Assembly (NCBI RefSeq): GCF_000243215.1
Contig: NZ_JH594596.1
Span: forward strand, 1,412,673 to 1,476,672
Direction: 5' to 3'
Length of the DNA: 64,000 bases
DNA from: Odoribacter laneus YIT 12061
GTDB taxonomy: Bacteria > Bacteroidota > Bacteroidia > Bacteroidales > Marinifilaceae
Made by a program: the position numbers and the translations under genes. Of the stretch, positions 55,048 to 64,000 are shown in pieces. The notes below the pieces were generated by a model, which worked only from the letters and a program-made list of their open reading frames with translations, was not told the DNA's origin and did not search any database. Numbering within the stretch: the first letter of the stretch is position 1; every line of letters begins with the position of its first letter.

Positions 55048-58000
55048 CTACTTTTTCCGGTCCAATTTTTCCAATAATACCTGAACGGCCTTTTCCAATT
55101 GCTCGTCCCGGCCTTTAACAATTATATCCGGCTGATTCATTATTTTCACATCCGGTTCCAACTGCTGGTTCTCCAAATAAGAGCCATCGGCTAAACGATA
55201 CCCTACAATCGGAATACCAAAAACCAAAGAGGGATCCTGCAAAGTCTCCCAAGAGACACTTGTCATTGTTCCCGGTACCGGCATGCCGACCAATTTCCCG
55301 ATGTCTTTATGTTTATAAACCCAAGGCGTTCCGTGGGCATTGGAATAATTGGCTTCTCCGATCAACATCACCGAAGGCTTATTCCAGCGACGACTCGGCA
55401 TATCACAGGCTTCTTTTCCTCTGACAACCTGGGTAAAATATTTTTCTCCGCTGAACAATACTTCAATATCTTCATGCAAACGGCCTCCTCCATTGAAACG
55501 GGTATCGATGACAATGCCTTCCCGTTCGTTGTATTTGCCCAAAATATCGGAATACACAGACCGGAAACTGGGATCCCCCATCGATTCAATATGTACATAT
55601 CCCAAACGTCCTCCGGAAAGCCGGTCAACTTCTGCCGCCCGTTGTTTTACCCAACGTTTGTATAATAAATCGTTCCACCTGGAACGGCTAATCGGAATCA
55701 CTACCTCTTCCCAATGTTTTTTCTCTGCCGGCCGATAAAGAGAAATCAACACCTTTTTCCCGGCCTTCTTATTCAATAAGGGAAAATAATCCATTCCCCG
55801 GAGGATTGCTACCCCATCAATTTTTTCCACAATATCCCCCGCCTTTACCTGAGAAGCTTCTTTATCAAAAGGTCCCTTATCTACTACTTCTTCGATATAT
55901 AACCCTTCGCTCCGGTCATTCCAACGGAATAATAATCCCAATTCTGCCGTATTATCCCCCGAAGCAGCAGGCCGGTAACGTCCTCCCGTATGGGAAACAT
56001 TCAATTCCCCTAATAGCTCACTCAGTAATTCCGAAAAATCATAGTTGTTGTTAATGTAAGGTAAAAATTTCTCATATGTTTTCCGTAAAGCAGGCCAGTC
56101 TACTCCATGCATGTCTTTGTTGTAAAAACGCTTCAGCTCCTGCCGGTATACCCGATCAAACATATAAGCCCTTTCCTCCGCCTTATCCAACTTTATCTCT
56201 GCCAAGAAAGTGATATTCTGCATTTTACCGGAAACAGGATTGAATTTCATCATTTTATTTCTTCCCAGCAAAAACAAATCTTCTCCTTTTCCGTCCCATT
56301 CCAGATGGGCCCAGCTTCCATTCAATTTGTGCAATAATTTAGTCTCTTTTTTCCGCATATCCGTTTCCCACAAGTCATATCCCTTTTCGAAAGTAGCCAG
56401 GTAATACAATTTCTCTCCTTTTTTATCGATAATAGCTCCTCCCAAGCTTGCAGAATTAGGGGTCAATCGCACTATCCGGTCCTCTATATTTTTCAATTCC
56501 ACTTTAATATCGGTTACCCTCTCCGTTTTTTCTCCTTTCTCTTTTCTCGGATAAGCCAATTCATAATCTTCAGGGCTCATTTTATAACGATCATAGGCTT
56601 CCTGATTCAAAAAAATCAACATCACATCGTTCAGTGATCCCCAGGAAGCGTGATTCCGCATTCCGTAACGTTCCGAAATAAATAAAATAGCATTTCCCTC
56701 CAAAGCCCAGCGAGGACTGCCGTCTGTATATCCACTTTGAGTCAGGTTTACAATTTCACCTCCCTGAGCGCTTACGATCGCGATGTCTGAATAGGGATCG
56801 TGTTTATTACCGCTATATTCAAACACAAACCACTTCCCGTCTGGCGACCAGCTATAATCAAAATGACCGTTTGTATTGTATTGTTTTTTCCCGTCTGTAA
56901 TTTGCCGGACCTTACGTGTTTTCAGATCGATCACCATTAAACGTGCGCGGTCCTCTATATAAGCCAACTCTTTTCCGTCCGGAGAAAAGGAGGGAGCAAA
57001 ACGTTCCGTAGCCGAAGGTTTGAATAGAGCTTCTTCCCGGATTAAAGTCGCATTCGAAAAGTTAGGATCTTCCTCCCGGGCTATATGAGCCAGATAAATA
57101 TTCCAGTTACCCTCTCTTTCCGAGGCATATGCCAACGTCCGATTGTCCGGAGCAAATGCTAAATCAGCTTCTCCCTGGGGAGTATGAGTAATTTGCTTGG
57201 TCGTCTGATAATCGACAGAAGTCACAAATACCTCTCCTCTTACAGTAAAAGCCACTTGTTTTCCATCCGGAGAAGAAATAGCCTCCGAAGCATCCTTTGT
57301 ATACGACAGATATTCTACGTCTTCGATGTTCGATTCTCCGATAATTTCAATTTCGACTTTCCGAGGTTCAGCAGTTCCCTTTTTCACGTAGATTTCCCCG
57401 TCATAACCGAAACAAAGGGTCCCGTCGGCGGAAACCGAAAGGAACCTCACCGGATTCTTTTTAAAGAAGGTCATTTGTTTTACCTCTTCCGGACGGGAAG
57501 TAGAAAGTGTATATACATTCAAAGAACCATCCCTCTCGCTTAAAAAATAAATTTCTTTATCTCCGGGAGCAAACACCGGATTCCGATCCTCTCCAGCCCG
57601 CTGTACCAAAAAAGTATGTTTCCCGCTTGGGATATCGTAGAGGACAATATCCCGGGTTACGGAAGACGTATGATGCTTCCGCCAGGTATTCTCCGAACCT
57701 TTTACGTTTTCATACACAAAGGTTTCCCCGGAACGGGCAAAGTTGACATTTTCAGCCGCTACTGCCAATAATTGTTCCGGACGTCCTCCATCGGTGGAGA
57801 CCTTATACAGTTCCGTCAAAAAGGCTTTCGGGAAAAGCGCACTCTGAGCCGGATCCTGAATTTGTGCCCCATATACGATATATTTTCCATCAGGAGTAAA
57901 AGCATAAGGGATCTCTTTGGCAGAATGTGTCGTTAACCGCCGGGGTTCCCCTCCTTCCGCCGGCATCAGGAATACATCAAAATTCCCGTTGCGTGCACTG

Positions 58001-58287
58001 GCAAAAGCAATTTGCCGGCTATCCGGCGACCATACCGGAGCAAAATCATAAGCCGGATGAGTGGTCAATCGTTGAGCTTCCCCCCCTGTCGAGGATACTT
58101 TATAAATATCTCCCTTGTATGCGAAAGCGATTTCTTTCCCATCGGGCGAGATCACCGGATAACGCATCCATAACGGAGCAGCAAAGGCAGACATCCCAGT
58201 CAATATACCTCCTAACAAAATTAAAAACACCCGCAAAGTCAGATTACCCAATAAAAGGGAACCTTTCAAAGTAAAAATTGTCTTCAT
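55048..58287 (-). CDS. Tricorn-like S41 protease
   Basis: A 1079-residue exported protease, with a hydrophobic signal (residues 18-37). The first roughly 640 residues are WD40/TolB-like propeller repeats (VISPDGKEIAFAYKGDIYKV, DFAPVWSPDSRQIAFASA), then comes a PDZ domain (GLYIEEVVDKGPFDKEA, VKAGDIVEKIDGVAI) and the tail-specific S41 protease domain (RLGYVHIESMGDPSFRSVYS, VIDTRFNGGGRLHEDIEVLF). The likely nucleophile is the Ser in GEANYSNAHG. Bacteroidetes Tricorn-type proteases are assumed to trim peptides in the periplasm. It is monocistronic with a strong terminator. Confidence 0.9.
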   Translation of the reverse strand: MKTIFTLKGSLLLGNLTLRVFLILLGGILTGMSAFAAPLWMRYPVISPDGKEIAFAYKGDIYKVSSTGGEAQRLTTHPAYDFAPVWSPDSRQIAFASARNGNFDVFLMPAEGGEPRRLTTHSAKEIPYAFTPDGKYIVYGAQIQDPAQSALFPKAFLTELYKVSTDGGRPEQLLAVAAENVNFARSGETFVYENVKGSENTWRKHHTSSVTRDIVLYDIPSGKHTFLVQRAGEDRNPVFAPGDKEIYFLSERDGSLNVYTLSTSRPEEVKQMTFFKKNPVRFLSVSADGTLCFGYDGEIYVKKGTAEPRKVEIEIIGESNIEDVEYLSYTKDASEAISSPDGKQVAFTVRGEVFVTSVDYQTTKQITHTPQGEADLAFAPDNRTLAYASEREGNWNIYLAHIAREEDPNFSNATLIREEALFKPSATERFAPSFSPDGKELAYIEDRARLMVIDLKTRKVRQITDGKKQYNTNGHFDYSWSPDGKWFVFEYSGNKHDPYSDIAIVSAQGGEIVNLTQSGYTDGSPRWALEGNAILFISERYGMRNHASWGSLNDVMLIFLNQEAYDRYKMSPEDYELAYPRKEKGEKTERVTDIKVELKNIEDRIVRLTPNSASLGGAIIDKKGEKLYYLATFEKGYDLWETDMRKKETKLLHKLNGSWAHLEWDGKGEDLFLLGRNKMMKFNPVSGKMQNITFLAEIKLDKAEERAYMFDRVYRQELKRFYNKDMHGVDWPALRKTYEKFLPYINNNYDFSELLSELLGELNVSHTGGRYRPAASGDNTAELGLLFRWNDRSEGLYIEEVVDKGPFDKEASQVKAGDIVEKIDGVAILRGMDYFPLLNKKAGKKVLISLYRPAEKKHWEEVVIPISRSRWNDLLYKRWVKQRAAEVDRLSGGRLGYVHIESMGDPSFRSVYSDILGKYNEREGIVIDTRFNGGGRLHEDIEVLFSGEKYFTQVVRGKEACDMPSRRWNKPSVMLIGEANYSNAHGTPWVYKHKDIGKLVGMPVPGTMTSVSWETLQDPSLVFGIPIVGYRLADGSYLENQQLEPDVKIMNQPDIIVKGRDEQLEKAVQVLLEKLDRKK

Positions 58288-58387
58288 TGAGATCAGAATT
58301 GTATTAAATTATGCACACGTTTGCGTTTCCTTAAGTATAAAATTTCTTTATCAGCCGGTAAAGGAAAGCAACTCTTTTTTACTTGCC

Positions 58388-58858
58388 TTAATATTCGGTT
58401 TTTTCTTCGCTTTCTCTCCATAAGCGGAATTCTTCTCCAGCCGGATGTTCCCGCCGGTTCAGGAAAGGGATAGTCCGTTCCGCTTCCGGTAAAGCAATTT
58501 CTTTATAGATAAAGGAATCGTCAAACCCTGCTTCTGCAGCATCTTCTTTCGTACAAGCATAATAAACGCTCTCCGGCCGGGCCCAATAAATAGCCCCTAA
58601 ACACATGGGACAGGGTTCACAACTGCAATAAATTTCACAACCGGTCAACTGGAAGGTTCCCAACTGCCGGCAAGCCGTCCGGATGACGTTTACTTCGGCA
58701 TGAGCCGTCGGATCATTATCCGGAGTAACCGTATTCCCGCAAGCTGCTACAATTTGTCCGTCCTTTACAATAACAGCCCCGAAAGGTCCGCCTTTTCCCT
58801 TTTCCACATTTTCCACCGCCAAGCGAATGGCCTCTTCCATAAATCTCTTCTCGTACAT
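58388..58858 (-). CDS. guaD: Guanine deaminase-like nucleoside deaminase
   Basis: A 156-residue cytidine-deaminase-fold enzyme. Zinc ligands and catalytic Glu are in NDPTAHAEVNVIR (His-Ala-Glu) and CEPCPMCLGAIYWAR (Cys-x2-Cys). KGGPFGAVIVKDG and the C-terminal AGFDDSFIYKEI block are characteristic of GuaD-type guanine deaminases (guanine to xanthine), more than of the tRNA adenosine deaminase TadA. The gene lies 26 nt downstream of lgt on the same strand. A role in purine salvage is likely; the substrate was not shown here. Confidence 0.8.
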   Translation of the reverse strand: MYEKRFMEEAIRLAVENVEKGKGGPFGAVIVKDGQIVAACGNTVTPDNDPTAHAEVNVIRTACRQLGTFQLTGCEIYCSCEPCPMCLGAIYWARPESVYYACTKEDAAEAGFDDSFIYKEIALPEAERTIPFLNRREHPAGEEFRLWRESEEKTEY

Positions 58859-58884
58859 ATCTTCACGTTAAAATCTTCAACCTC

Positions 58885-59799
58885 CTATCGTTTTGCTTTT
58901 ACGCCCCGCTCTGCTTCTTTGCTCTTTTTTACCTGCGGTTTTTCTGCTCCAGTTGCCGGACTTACCGCCAATTTATGTGTTCTACTGTAAAGCACCATTC
59001 CTATTCCTAACACCACAAACGGAATACTTAACCATTGTCCCATATTCAATGCCATATCTGCTTCCCAAGCTTCTTGCGGCTCTTTGAGGAATTCGATAAA
59101 AAAACGGGCCGTGAAAATCAGGATCAAAAACATTCCGAAAAGGAATCCTAAATGTTCTTTTGCTTTGGTCCTCCAGTAAAAATGCATCAATATCCCGAAA
59201 CTGATCAAATAGCAAATGGCTTCATACAATTGGGAAGGATGCCGGGGGGTAAGGGGATCGCTTATTCCAGAAGCATGGATAAACCGAAATCCCCAAGGCA
59301 TATCCGTAGCTTTTCCGATAATTTCCGAATTCATCAGATTTCCCATTCGGATAAAAAAACCCGCTAAAGCAATCGGAATGACAGCCCGGTCTAATATCCA
59401 GAATACCGATCTCTTACTGACCTTTTTCGAATAATACCACAATCCGACAATAATCCCGACCGCAGCTCCGTGACTGGCTAAACCCTGATAACCTGTAAAT
59501 TTAAAAGTAGGATCCCAACGGAAAGGCAGGACGATCTCTAAAGGATGCTGGCTATAATAAGCCCAGTCGTAAAACAAACAATGCCCTAAGCGGGCTCCGA
59601 TCACAGTAGTGATAGCCACATATATCCACAACTTATCCAACCAAACCATACTCAGTCCCTCGGATTTAAACATCTTTTCTTCGATTTTATAACCGAATAC
59701 AAAAGCCAATGCGAAAAGCAAACCGTAATACCGGATAGAAATTCCACCCAGATTAAAAATCTCGGGACTGACATCCCAGTTGATAAAGAGTGATAACAT
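58885..59799 (-). CDS. lgt: Prolipoprotein diacylglyceryl transferase
   Basis: Adds diacylglycerol to the lipobox Cys of prolipoproteins, in the inner membrane. The 304-residue protein has about seven helices and the family blocks SIRYYGLLFALAFVFGYKI, GARLGHCLFYDWAYY, GYQGLASHGAAVGI, FFIRMGNLMNSEIIG (essential Arg and Asn) and RHPSQLYEA. The C terminus has a Lys-rich tail of about 25 residues beyond the last helix. Many lipoproteins in this window would depend on it. It is downstream of secA on the same strand, with a 150-nt gap. Confidence 0.97.
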   Translation of the reverse strand: MLSLFINWDVSPEIFNLGGISIRYYGLLFALAFVFGYKIEEKMFKSEGLSMVWLDKLWIYVAITTVIGARLGHCLFYDWAYYSQHPLEIVLPFRWDPTFKFTGYQGLASHGAAVGIIVGLWYYSKKVSKRSVFWILDRAVIPIALAGFFIRMGNLMNSEIIGKATDMPWGFRFIHASGISDPLTPRHPSQLYEAICYLISFGILMHFYWRTKAKEHLGFLFGMFLILIFTARFFIEFLKEPQEAWEADMALNMGQWLSIPFVVLGIGMVLYSRTHKLAVSPATGAEKPQVKKSKEAERGVKAKR

Positions 59800-59951
59800 A
59801 TTTTCCGTTTTAATGATCTGAAAAAGCTTTCTTGTTCAAGATATTTTCTCCCCCTGCTATTTTCCTTCTAAACAGTTGTCATGCGACCGGAATAAGAAGA
59901 CCATTCTTAAACCGGTCCGCCCGACAAAAAGGTATGCTTACTGCCTCGTCT

Positions 59952-62900
59952 TTATGCATTTTTCCCGTGACAATTCTTATACTTCCGGCCGCTTCCGCAA
60001 GGACAGGGATCATTTCGCCCTACCTTGGGTCCGACTTTCACCGGTTCATGCTTCGGTTGTTGCTGATTCGGAGCCGTTGCCGGAGCCTCCGAACGCCCTT
60101 CTTTCAGCCGGCTCAGGTCAGTACGTTTCTCCCGGGCCTCCCGCACGTCTTCCGGTTCCTGCATCGGAATTTGTCCCTTCATCAAAGTAGATACTATCCC
60201 CCGGTTGATCTTTTCCACCATCGTTTTAAATAAATTATACGATTCAAATTTATAGATCAACAAAGGATCCTTTTGTTCATAAGCCGCATTCTGTACAGAC
60301 TGCTTTAATTCGTCCATTTCTCTCAGCTGTTCTTTCCAGGCATCATCTATCTGAGCCAGGATAATCGCTTTTTCATAAGAACGCATCAAATCTTCTCCCT
60401 GAGAACGATAGGCCTTTTCCAAATTGGTCACCACACTGTACACCCGCTGACCGTCGGTAAACGGCACTACAATATTTTTAAATACATCCCCACGGTTTTC
60501 AAATACGTTTTTAATGACCGGATAGGCCTGCCGAGCAATATGTTCTACTTTACGAGTATATACTTCTCTCACTTGCCCGTACAACTTTTCAGTCAGATCT
60601 TCCGGTTTCAGTTTCTGGAATTCCTCGGGTTCTATGGTAAAATCGATCGTCAGCACCCGCAATATCTCCAATTTAAAACCTTCCAAATCATTTTCCGGCT
60701 GGTATTCATTGACAATCGCTTCGCAGACATCATACATGTCGTTGGCCACAGCCACCCCGATACGTTCTCCCAACAAGGCATTCCGGCGCTGTTTATAGAT
60801 CACCGTACGTTGGGAATTCATCACATCGTCGTATTCCAACAAGCGCTTCCGGATGCCGAAGTTGTTTTCCTCCACTTTCTTTTGTGCCCGCTCGATCGAA
60901 TGAGTGATCATGGAATGCTGTATAACATCCCCTTCTTTATGCCCCAAGCGATCCATCACCCGAATAATCCGCTCGGAACTGAACAAACGCATCAGATCAT
61001 CTTCCAGCGAAACAAAGAACTGAGAAGACCCCGGATCCCCCTGTCGTCCGGCACGCCCCCTTAACTGCCGGTCCACCCGACGGGAATCGTGACGCTCCGT
61101 ACCGATAATTGCCAAACCACCGGCATTTCTTACCTCCGGACTCAATTTGATATCGGTACCACGACCGGCCATATTAGTTGCAATCGTCACAGTCTTCGAC
61201 TGACCGGCTTCCGCAACAATATCCGCTTCTTTATGGTGCAACTTCGCATTCAACACATTATGAGGAATATTCCGTAATTTCAACATACGGCTCAACAATT
61301 CCGACACTTCTACGGAAGTTGTTCCGACCAATACTGGACGCCCTAAATCAACCAAACGTGTAATCTCATCGATAACGGCATTGTATTTCTCCCGCTTGGT
61401 TTTGTACACATAGTCGTTGGCATCTATACGAACCACCGGACGATTAGTCGGAATGACCACTACATCCAGTTTATAGATATCCCAGAACTCTCCGGCTTCT
61501 GTCTCGGCCGTACCCGTCATACCAGCCAGCTTGTGATACATACGGAAATAATTCTGTAACGTAATCGTCGCAAATGTCTGAGTGGCCGCTTCTACTTTTA
61601 CATTTTCCTTTGCTTCTATAGCCTGATGCAAACCGTCGGAATAACGCCTTCCTTCCATAATACGTCCCGTTTGCTCATCCACGATTTTCACCTTATTGTC
61701 AATTACCACATATTCGATATCTTTCTCAAACAATGTGTAGGCTTTTAACAACTGGTTCACCGTATGCACCCGTTCGGATTTTATGGCGTATCCCTGTATC
61801 ATTTCATCTTTCTTCGCCAGTTTTTCCTGCTCATCTTCCACCGTTTTCTCAATCTCGGCAATCTCTTCTCCGATATTGGGCAAGATAAAAAACCGAGGAT
61901 CCTCTCCGGCAGCCGTAATCGTATCGTGCCCTTTGTCCGTCAAATCGATAGAATTCAGCTTTTCATCGATCACAAAATACAAAGGATCCGTAATTTCCGG
62001 CATTCTCCGGTTGTTTTCCTGCATGTATTCGTTTTCCGTCTTGATCAGCATAGCCTTATTTCCCTGCTCACTCAAGAATTTGATAAGCGGCTTGTATTTA
62101 GGCAAACCTTTATGAGCCCTCAACAACAATACGCCTCCTTCTTTTCTCTTCTTCGGATCGTCGCTATTCAACAATTCTTTCGCTTCATTGAAAATTTTCG
62201 CTACCAACTCCCGCTGCATCCGCACTAACCTTTCTACCCGGGGTTTATATTCGTCGAACATCTGATCATCACCCTTCGGAACAGGACCGGAAATAATCAA
62301 AGGCGTACGCGCATCGTCAATCAACACGGAATCGACCTCATCGACAATAGCATAATTATGTTTCCGTTGCACCAAATCCTCCGGATTGATCGCCATATTG
62401 TCCCTCAGGTAATCAAACCCGAACTCATTATTCGTACCGAAAGTAATATCAGCCTGGTAAGCCTTCCGTCTTGCCAAAGAATTCGGCTGGTGTTTATCAA
62501 TGCAATCTACCGAAAGCCCATGGAACATATACAGAGGTCCCATCCACTCGGAGTCACGTTTTGCCAGATAATCATTTACGGTCACCATATGTACTCCCCT
62601 CCCGGTCAAAGCATTCAGAAATACGGGCAAAGTTGCGACTAAGGTTTTTCCTTCACCCGTAGCCATTTCAGCAATTTTCCCCTGATGAAGCACAGATCCC
62701 CCGATCAACTGCACATCGTAATGTACCATGTCCCAAGTTATTTCATTGCCACCGGCAACCCAGGAATTAAACCAGATGGCTTTATCTCCCTCTATCTCAA
62801 CAAAATCGTGTTTTACGGCCAAATCACGGTCAAACTGCGTGGCCGTCACCTCAATTTCCTCGTTTTCTTTGAACCGGCGAGCCGTATCTTTCATAACGGC

Positions 62901-63239
62901 AAAAGCGACCGGTAAGAGGTCATTCAAAATATCCTCTACTTTTTTATCAATCTCCTCTTCCAACTTATCTATCCGGTTGTAGATTTCTTCCCGCTCTTCA
63001 ATGGTAGGTTTTTCCTCTTCCACTTTCCGCTTTAAATCGGCAATCTCTGTTTCTTCTTCCCGGATATGCTCTTTAATCTTTACTTTTAATCCGTTAGCCA
63101 CCTCCCGTAACTCATCGTTACTGAGGTTTTTTATTTTATTCCATTCGGCATTTACTTTTCCGACAATCGGCATCAATTCTTTCATATCCCGATCGGATTT
63201 GTTTCCGAACAGTTTTTTCAATACATCATTAAATCCCAT
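59952..63239 (-). CDS. secA: Preprotein translocase ATPase SecA
   Basis: Motor ATPase of the Sec pathway. The 1095-residue length is typical for the enlarged Bacteroidetes SecA. Recognisable parts: Walker [19 protein letters not shown]-type box [19 protein letters not shown], the preprotein crosslinking domain, [39 protein letters not shown] and [14 protein letters not shown]. The C-terminal linker is followed by the zinc-binding [14 protein letters not shown] that contacts SecB. Insertions relative to E. coli lie after the DEAD box (about 330-480). Housekeeping gene, first of the secA-lgt-guaD run. Confidence 0.98.
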   Translation of the reverse strand: MGFNDVLKKLFGNKSDRDMKELMPIVGKVNAEWNKIKNLSNDELREVANGLKVKIKEHIREEETEIADLKRKVEEEKPTIEEREEIYNRIDKLEEEIDKKVEDILNDLLPVAFAVMKDTARRFKENEEIEVTATQFDRDLAVKHDFVEIEGDKAIWFNSWVAGGNEITWDMVHYDVQLIGGSVLHQGKIAEMATGEGKTLVATLPVFLNALTGRGVHMVTVNDYLAKRDSEWMGPLYMFHGLSVDCIDKHQPNSLARRKAYQADITFGTNNEFGFDYLRDNMAINPEDLVQRKHNYAIVDEVDSVLIDDARTPLIISGPVPKGDDQMFDEYKPRVERLVRMQRELVAKIFNEAKELLNSDDPKKRKEGGVLLLRAHKGLPKYKPLIKFLSEQGNKAMLIKTENEYMQENNRRMPEITDPLYFVIDEKLNSIDLTDKGHDTITAAGEDPRFFILPNIGEEIAEIEKTVEDEQEKLAKKDEMIQGYAIKSERVHTVNQLLKAYTLFEKDIEYVVIDNKVKIVDEQTGRIMEGRRYSDGLHQAIEAKENVKVEAATQTFATITLQNYFRMYHKLAGMTGTAETEAGEFWDIYKLDVVVIPTNRPVVRIDANDYVYKTKREKYNAVIDEITRLVDLGRPVLVGTTSVEVSELLSRMLKLRNIPHNVLNAKLHHKEADIVAEAGQSKTVTIATNMAGRGTDIKLSPEVRNAGGLAIIGTERHDSRRVDRQLRGRAGRQGDPGSSQFFVSLEDDLMRLFSSERIIRVMDRLGHKEGDVIQHSMITHSIERAQKKVEENNFGIRKRLLEYDDVMNSQRTVIYKQRRNALLGERIGVAVANDMYDVCEAIVNEYQPENDLEGFKLEILRVLTIDFTIEPEEFQKLKPEDLTEKLYGQVREVYTRKVEHIARQAYPVIKNVFENRGDVFKNIVVPFTDGQRVYSVVTNLEKAYRSQGEDLMRSYEKAIILAQIDDAWKEQLREMDELKQSVQNAAYEQKDPLLIYKFESYNLFKTMVEKINRGIVSTLMKGQIPMQEPEDVREAREKRTDLSRLKEGRSEAPATAPNQQQPKHEPVKVGPKVGRNDPCPCGSGRKYKNCHGKNA

Positions 63240-63330
63240 TTTATAACTGATATTATAATTAACTAAATAGAAGGCTCTCCTCCCCGTTTGCTAAAAAATT
63301 CCCCTCTTTCTTCCCTACACTTTTTGTCCT

Positions 63331-63654
63331 TCAATTTTCTCCGGGAGCCCTGATCTTATGAGAAGTATAACAAGGAAAAATAATCCGTTCCTCGTTTGTA
63401 TATTCGGAAGAAAAACAAACTGGATCAACGGTTATATCCGGCAAGCGAAAATATTCGGGCGACAACTCCCAACCTATATGTTCTTCCTCTTGATCCGTCA
63501 CATATTCGGACACGACTTTTACCGTAGCCGTAATCACCAGCCTGCACCTCTCCCCTCTCAAAGGCTCGGGACTTCCCTGCACCTTTAAGGGTACCGCCAC
63601 AACACAACCGGCCATGACGTACAATGCCGCTATCAAATATCTGTTCATTTCCAC
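63331..63654 (-). CDS. Small exported hypothetical protein
   Basis: A 107-residue protein with a hydrophobic N terminus that reads as a signal or lipobox (YVMAGC near residue 17; alternative Met at residue 3). The rest is polar with paired Cys and beta-prone segments (RCRLVITATVKVVSEYVTD, PDITVDPVCFSSEYTNEERI). I recognise no family. It lies upstream of secA on the same strand (91 nt away). An overlapping frame (63425-63826) is less likely. Confidence 0.45.
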   Translation of the reverse strand: MEMNRYLIAALYVMAGCVVAVPLKVQGSPEPLRGERCRLVITATVKVVSEYVTDQEEEHIGWELSPEYFRLPDITVDPVCFSSEYTNEERIIFPCYTSHKIRAPGEN

Positions 63655-63946
63655 AAGCTACAAAGTTAGCTAAAAAGTAAAAATTAAAAAATGAAAAGCC
63701 GAAAAAGATAAAGAATTCGTCTTCAGACAGAGTTCTCCGATGAGTACTTCGTTGAAAAATACAGCTACGGTATACAAAAGCGAAGTTTCGGTCCGAATAA
63801 AATTTATCGTTACCTTTTAATAGCAAAATTTTATCCCAAATGAAGTTCCACTACCCCAATCCGAAAAGAAGTGTATCAGCAAGAGACCGAACAGGAAGAC
63901 AAATCTACTTAAACTTACTTTTGCCATCCGTTGGAAATCAATGCCA
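63655..63946. other. Intergenic region near window end
   Basis: About 290 nt, AT-rich. Around 63743-63800 there is a short acttcg/cgaagt inverted motif similar in spirit to the one at 45772-45843. No gene seen. Confidence 0.45.
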
Positions 63947-64000
63947 TTAAGGATAAGTAATCGTCCAATCCAAAGAATCCAATTGTTCCTTCGTAAAAAT
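63947..64000 (-). CDS. Possible C-terminal end of a minus-strand gene
   Basis: Read from the window edge, the last 17 codons before a TAA give IFTKEQLDSLDWTITYP, which looks like a real protein end (amphipathic, with Trp and aromatic residues). Too short to assign; the gene lies beyond the window. Confidence 0.3.
   Translation of the reverse strand: MFTKEQLDSLDWTITYP

Noticed and set aside
63425..63826. 133-residue minus-strand frame near the window end
   Set aside because: Overlaps the 107-residue exported protein, which has a better signal sequence; composition is low-quality.
1..64000. CRISPR array, rRNA or tRNA genes
   Set aside because: No regular short direct-repeat series, rRNA-like or tRNA-like stretch was noticed by reading; a dedicated tRNA scan was not possible.

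Overview
The window is a chromosomal segment of a Bacteroidales bacterium. Evidence: SusC/SusD-type outer-membrane pairs, fimbrillin-type lipoproteins, DUF5689, DUF6175 and WG-repeat proteins, no obvious Shine-Dalgarno sequences, and several matches to the Bacteroidetes -33/-7 promoter (TTTG, 19-21 nt, TAnnTTTG). The SusC-SusD-FAS1 arrangement and moderate-to-low GC would suit Odoribacteraceae, but the genus is a guess. No CRISPR array, prophage, intact insertion sequence, rRNA or tRNA was seen.

Layout. (1) 1-4634, plus strand: 3' part of ftsH, a DUF2007 gene, cdsA, psd, panB and an RluA-family pseudouridine synthase, a housekeeping membrane-lipid and cofactor run. (2) 4807-6415, plus: a divergent sigma-70-like protein with a long N-terminal extension and a zinc-finger anti-sigma-like membrane protein. 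(3) 6596-13957, minus: five exported proteins (transglutaminase-like, CsgG/FlgT-like, DUF6175, large LPP20-domain protein, small LPP20 lipoprotein). They look like parts of one uncharacterised envelope machine. (4) 13958-16330: a repeat-rich island holding one small BFD-like [2Fe-2S] gene, nested palindromes, a duplicated 70-bp element and a degenerate B12-box-like structure. (5) 16331-22565, minus: a SusC-SusD-FAS1-lipoprotein operon behind a long structured leader. (6) 22611-26647: a Cro/XRE-type regulator, small exported proteins, a DUF6582 gene and an MFS transporter. (7) 27043-29435, minus: ahpF and ahpC for peroxide defence, then an OmpA-family porin. (8) 31197-39187, plus: a large propeller/transmembrane/coiled-coil sensor-like protein, a secreted alkaline phosphatase, and a tight cluster of WG-repeat, RDD and two orphan membrane proteins. 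(9) 39188-43377, plus: a 31-bp palindromic repeat pair, a broken ECF sigma factor gene, then ppk and ppx for polyphosphate synthesis and breakdown. (10) 43552-45462, minus: a lipoprotein whose metalloprotease active site is erased. (11) 45893-54804, minus: a putative surface nucleic-acid-degradation locus (fimbrillin-nuclease fusion, second fimbrillin-like lipoprotein, TonB-dependent receptor, DUF5689 lipoprotein, EEP-family nuclease). (12) 55048-63239, minus: a Tricorn-like protease, a guanine-deaminase-like enzyme, lgt and secA.

The two most interesting systems are the FlgO/P/T-CsgG-like envelope operon (6.6-14 kb) and the nuclease/TonB locus (45.9-54.8 kb). In the nuclease locus three lipoproteins share shuffled domains. 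It lies about 10 kb from polyphosphate and phosphatase genes, so a phosphate or nucleotide salvage theme is possible, though that link is inference.
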